From Salminus brasiliensis (Eukaryota; Chordata; Actinopteri; Characiformes; Bryconidae), in the NCBI RefSeq assembly GCF_030463535.1, contig NC_132878.1, forward strand, positions 94,608,339 through 94,672,338: DNA of 64,000 bases. Reading direction: 5' to 3'. Below are positions 60,111-64,000 of the stretch, piece after piece. The position numbers and the translations under genes are program-made. Below the pieces are notes generated by a model, which was not told where the DNA came from, made no database searches, and saw nothing but the letters and a program-made list of their open reading frames with translations. How positions within the stretch are numbered: position 1 is the stretch's first letter; each line of letters starts with the position of its first letter.

Positions 60111-62037
60111 TTATCTTTCAGGCCTGAAGAAGTGCTATCCGCAGCTGCCTTGACAAGATAATCAGTCCTCGCCAGTTTAGAGCTGCCATAGAACGCATTT
60201 ATTCAGTGTATTACTTGGAGTATTTTTTCTGTTTGGTGTAGAAATAGTAAGTGTGTGACTTTGCTTGAGGCAAAAAAGGCTCAGATGCAGTTTAAACAGC
60301 CTATTTACCACCCTGTTATGTTGCCCCGCAATGCAATTTGGCCTCAATTTTGCCTCAAAACTGTGATTTTTTTTATAGAGGGCTTGTGAATAATCGGACC
60401 AGCTCTGCTCTGGTATACAGTGGTTTACAGTGAGTCAGCATAACCATGTAGCATAGCCTAGCATAGACTAGCATAGCGGATGATTGTGTTTAGCACTGTT
60501 ACAAGAACACTGGGCCTCATTCACCAGCATCGTCCTAAGAATCTTCCTAAGTTGGAAACCGAGACCGAAAGTCTAGGTCAGATTCTACTGTCCTCCTAAA
60601 CTGAGCTAATCCCTAATAAGAAAACACTGGAAAGTGGGTTAGCCTAGCATACCTGCTCGCTTCCCCAGCTTTCGATTTCTTTAGTTTGCGCTCCCCTTTT
60701 GTTGACAGTGGCACTGGAAAAACCTCAGTCATGAATCCCAGTTCACGTAGGACCCCATTTTCCCATGACGGGCAGTCTCCACCAGTCTCAACACCACCAA
60801 GTTCTCCTGAAGTTGCCGTCAAGTTTCGTAGCCTCACCAGCTTTGACTAGAGATTTCACTAGTGGTTGGGGTCTATGTAAATGTGTAGATGTACATATAT
60901 CAAATGAAGACTGTGATGTAACAGTTTTGGGGTTTTGGAATTGGCCTGTTTTTCAGCTCTGTTTTGGTTCTGCTTGAGGTTCTTCTGACGGAGGAACAGC
61001 AGCGTCTGAGGCCCACGGTTGTATTATCCGCTATTCCAAGAAAAAATACAGTTTTCCATACGTTTTGTCACCTTGACCGGAATCATTTGTCTGAGAAGTA
61101 GGTATAGTGTTGTATTTCAAAGTTATCTGCTCTTTATTTTTTGTATTTTATCAACATTGCTGTCTGTCAATGCTGTTGTTTCCTGAGCTAGCATGTAATA
61201 AACAGGCCAAAATAGAGAAACTGTGTTTTGAAAGAAGAAGCTCTCTCTTGCTCTTCGTCCCTCAATTTCTCGCACAACAATCTCCAGCAACCAGAGCGTC
61301 AGCCTTGTTATTGTCCTTTTTCCTCATAACTAAACAACGCTCAAATATTAACACGAGGGCGGGTGACAGAGGTGCCTCTATTGACCCAAATATTACCTGC
61401 CAGTTCAGACCCTTTATCTCGCGCACTAAGCAAACAGTGGCTCCGTTCCTAATCTCCTCTGATTCACACTAGCGACTAGCGTGTGTTGTGGGTAAGGTGG
61501 ATCGAGGGCAGGGCCTTTTCTTTTTTTCCCCCACTGCATGTGTTTAATTTGGCCAGAGGGGGACGGCCTGAAACCAAAACAACACAATCACGCTGATGTC
61601 CATAAATAAGCCGGCGTCCTGTTTGCGAGCACACGCAGTGGTGTGTACACAGCAGGACCTATATAATGTCTTTTTTTCTCATTCAGTGGAACGATAAGGC
61701 CTTACACATGGGCCTAATCAGTGCAGGAAGCATGGATACGTGAATTAAGAAGAGTCTAGGCCATACAAACCTGTGCGCATGTAAACAATAAAGCCCAGCG
61801 ATAGGGCTGGGCTTTATTTTCAGACTCTTATCATAGTAGGAAAAACACTACAGCAGAAAAGTCATTATTAAAGGGGAACTACAGGGCTACTTTAACTGAA
61901 AAATAAAACTGTAAAAAAAAATTTACAGAGTGTAGAGTGGGTTTGCTGTGTTGCCCGGCCCTTTGTCTGAATCCTTCAGCCTAAAAAATATTTTAAAGCT
62001 ACATTACTTAGCAATTTTACCTTAGAAGAGCAACTTT
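60111..62037. other. intergenic, dispersed repeats
   Basis: 60230-60980 is related to 20150-20950 (ctatttaccaccctgttat and gtaacagttttggggttttg words). About 61868 starts an arm of the foldback MITE family (ttaaaggggaactac). No coding content recognised. Confidence 0.5.
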
Positions 62038-62562
62038 AAGTCCAATCTTAACCCCAACCTTAACCCAAAACCAAATCCTAACCCTCACCCTGACCCTAAT
62101 CCTAATCCCAACCTTAACCTAAACCCTAACCCTTTTCCTAACCCCAATCTCAACCCAAAACCCAATTCTAACCATCATCCTGACCCTAATCCTAACCCCA
62201 ACCTCAACCCAAAACCTAGTCCTAACCCTCATCCTGGATCTAATCCTAACCCCAATCTCAACCCAAACCCTAATCCAAACCCTTATCCTAACTCCAACCT
62301 CAACCCAAAACCTAATACTTAACCTCATCTTGGTCCTAATCTTAACCTTAACCTCAACCCAAACCCTAATCCAAACCCTTATCCTGACCCTAATCCTAAC
62401 CCCAACCTCAACCCAAAATCTAATCCTAACCCTAACCCTGGCCCTAATCCTAACCCCAACCTCAACCCAAAATCTAATCCTAACCCCCACCCTGGCCCTA
62501 ATCCTAACCCTAATCCTAACCCCAACCCAAACCCTCATCCTAACCCTCATTCTGGCCCCTTA
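62038..62562. repeat. telomere-like array, CCCCAACCTCAACCCAAAA variant
   Basis: About 525 bases of cctaatcctaaccccaacct + caacccaaaa-like units. The unit differs from the other three arrays, so this may be a separate amplification of the same hexamer-type seed. Confidence 0.9.
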
Positions 62563-62967
62563 ATTACAGCCTAAGCCAGGTCCAGTTCCAGGCTGGTGTC
62601 AGCAGCAGCAGGTCTATAGCAGCAGCTGGTTTGAGGATGGTGAGTTGTTCAGTATTAGACCTGTTAGAAGATCAGTGATCTCTCCAAATAAAGTGAAGAA
62701 CAGCTGGATTCAGGAGACGTCTTCAGTAAAAGTCTATTGATCATCTACTAAATGATCAGACACTGCTCCATCACTGAGATGTTGTTGAGATGTTACTCAG
62801 AGTCTCCACTCCAAATAAAGTCTCACCAAAGCAAAAGCTAAACCCTAATTCCACATAATGCTGCTTCAAAGCATTCATGGTGGAGGGATACATTCAGGCA
62901 TTGTGTAGCAAAATACTCCCCAAAGAAAATGTATTTACTTTATTTACCCTTATTTTACCATCATCAA

Positions 62968-63148
62968 CATTCCATTTAACCCTCACAGCAGTGCTCCTCT
63001 AAAATCTAGTAGAAAACCTTCTTCCCTGGACAGTAGGTCTCTACTGCTACTCCAACAAAAGCAGGATCAGCTCTTTTTTTTATATACCCCTGATTTCAGA
63101 AGAAGCAATGAATGAGCAAGTGTCCCAATACTTTTGTCCAAATCGTGC
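62968..63148 (+). mobile_element. Tc1-type MITE, right half only
   Basis: From ccctcacagcagtgctcctc to agtgtcccaatacttttgtc. Lies about 250 bases beyond the 3' end of the receptor gene. Confidence 0.7.
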
Positions 63149-63394
63149 ATCTCAATGAAAGAAACCAACCACCTCCTCAACAGCGACAGCTAATCGGTTC
63201 CTTCCCAGGAAAACCATCTCAGTGCAAAAATACTAGCGTTGGTCATTAGCCTCAAATCCCAGATCTGCTCACTAGTCCAGTTCACTGGCTTGAGGATAGG
63301 GTTCATGACAGTTCCACCAGAAACATCTTCAAAACTGTCGGCACTGTGGTGATATCAGCGTCCTACTGTCCAGAAAACCCCACAGTGCAGTCTG

Positions 63395-64000
63395 TCAGAG
63401 TGCGTTGAGCTCAGCTGGTTTGGGGAAAGGGTTCTTTGCCGTCTCGCCTGAGTCCTTCCTGAGAGTCCAGCAGATCCAAGTGCAGTTCCACTCGTTCAGT
63501 CGGCTCAGAACGGCTCGCACCACCGACCCCAGGGCGCTACGCACTGCGGCCGACGATAGGTAGAAGATTAGCGGGTCCAGGCAGGCGTTGAAAGTGCTTA
63601 GCAGCAGGGCCTTGTCCCTCCAGCCCGGGCTTTTCTTGGTGATGAATCCCACTATGTGAGAGACATTATAAGGCCCGAAGCAGAGCGCAAACACCAGCAG
63701 CGTCCCCAGGGCCAGCCCAATGGCCCGGAGGCGGCGGCGCCGCCCAATGTTGGGTAGCCGCAGAAGGATGTGGATGAAGCTGATGTAGCAGAAGGCGCAA
63801 ATGACCAGAGGGATGCAGAAGAGAACCACACACAGCTCCAGCCGAACGGGCAGAAGGATCCGCAGCTGGGCCTCGGTGAACTCCTCGTAGCACACGTTGC
63901 GCGGCGGCTGGCCTGTCCCAGCAGGGTTGTAGTAGGGCATAATGTAGACGATGCTGAGGTGGAGGATGGAGAGCATCCAGAGGAAGATGCTGGCCAACAC
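63395..64000 (-). CDS. ffar2: free fatty acid receptor (FFAR2/FFAR3-like), C-terminal part
   Basis: Class A GPCR for short-chain fatty acids at the plasma membrane. The 201 visible codons run from TM4 to the C-terminus; the stop is at 63395-63397 and the frame is open through the right edge, so the start is outside. Visible: TM4 (SIFLWMLSILHLSIVYIM), ECL2 with the conserved Cys (NVCYEEF), TM5 (LPVRLELCVVLF), a basic ICL3 (GRRRRLR), TM6 (CFGPYNVSHIVGF), TM7 (NACLDPLIFY) and a tail of about 50 residues. LPVRLELC, CFGPYNVSH and KSP.WR are near identical to human FFAR2 as I recall it. The Arg in LPVR, His in NVSH and Arg in SPGWR correspond to the carboxylate-binding Arg180, His242 and Arg255. 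Human FFAR3 also shares much of this; fish paralogs are numerous, so ffar2 versus ffar3 is not settled. Confidence 0.88.
   Translation of the reverse strand: MLASIFLWMLSILHLSIVYIMPYYNPAGTGQPPRNVCYEEFTEAQLRILLPVRLELCVVLFCIPLVICAFCYISFIHILLRLPNIGRRRRLRAIGLALGTLLVFALCFGPYNVSHIVGFITKKSPGWRDKALLLSTFNACLDPLIFYLSSAAVRSALGSVVRAVLSRLNEWNCTWICWTLRKDSGETAKNPFPKPAELNAL

Noticed and set aside
1..64000. CRISPR array, phage or bacterial operon
   Set aside because: Tandem repeats here have no spacer structure; all supported genes are spliced vertebrate genes.

Overview
This window reads as nuclear DNA from a ray-finned (teleost) fish. The genes are vertebrate and split into short exons with GT/AG borders. 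The introns are full of microsatellites, minisatellites and fish-type DNA transposons (Tc1-like elements, MITEs ending in variants of caaaagtattgggacacc). An ostariophysan (characin or catfish-like) source is my guess from the repeat style; nothing in the window proves it. There is no bacterial, phage or CRISPR content.

Layout. (1) 330-30279, plus strand: seven coding exons of an IgLON cell-adhesion gene, best matched to iglon5. The signal-peptide exon lies left of the window. The exons join in frame to 313 codons covering three Ig domains and a C-terminal GPI-anchor signal. Its introns hold a 1.9-kb array of 29-bp units, two CTAT/CTGT arrays, a 25-bp minisatellite, a 29-bp degenerate array, and transposons nested in each other. 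(2) 30280-51413: 3' UTR of iglon5, then about 20 kb of repeat-dominated intergenic DNA in which I find no convincing gene. (3) 51414-59431, plus strand: a six-exon gene that I assembled by phase. It predicts a 302-residue type I membrane protein: signal peptide, Ig V domain, Ig C1 domain, a transmembrane helix carrying Lys and Glu, and a short tail. I cannot give it an established name. (4) 63395-64000, minus strand: the C-terminal two thirds of a free fatty acid receptor (FFAR2/FFAR3 family), running off the right edge.

How the genes relate. They are not an operon and share no pathway. IgLON5 is a neuronal GPI-anchored adhesion protein. The V-C1 protein looks like an immune-type receptor or chaperone-like surface protein. 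FFAR2/3 senses short-chain fatty acids and is often expressed on immune and gut cells. From memory, IGLON5 and FFAR1-3 both lie on human chromosome 19q13, so the block may be an old linkage group.

The strongest candidate for something undescribed is the V-C1 membrane gene. It has antigen-receptor-like domain architecture, is not rearranging as far as can be seen, carries charged residues in the membrane helix, and has introns packed with CCCTAA-like (telomere-like) arrays.
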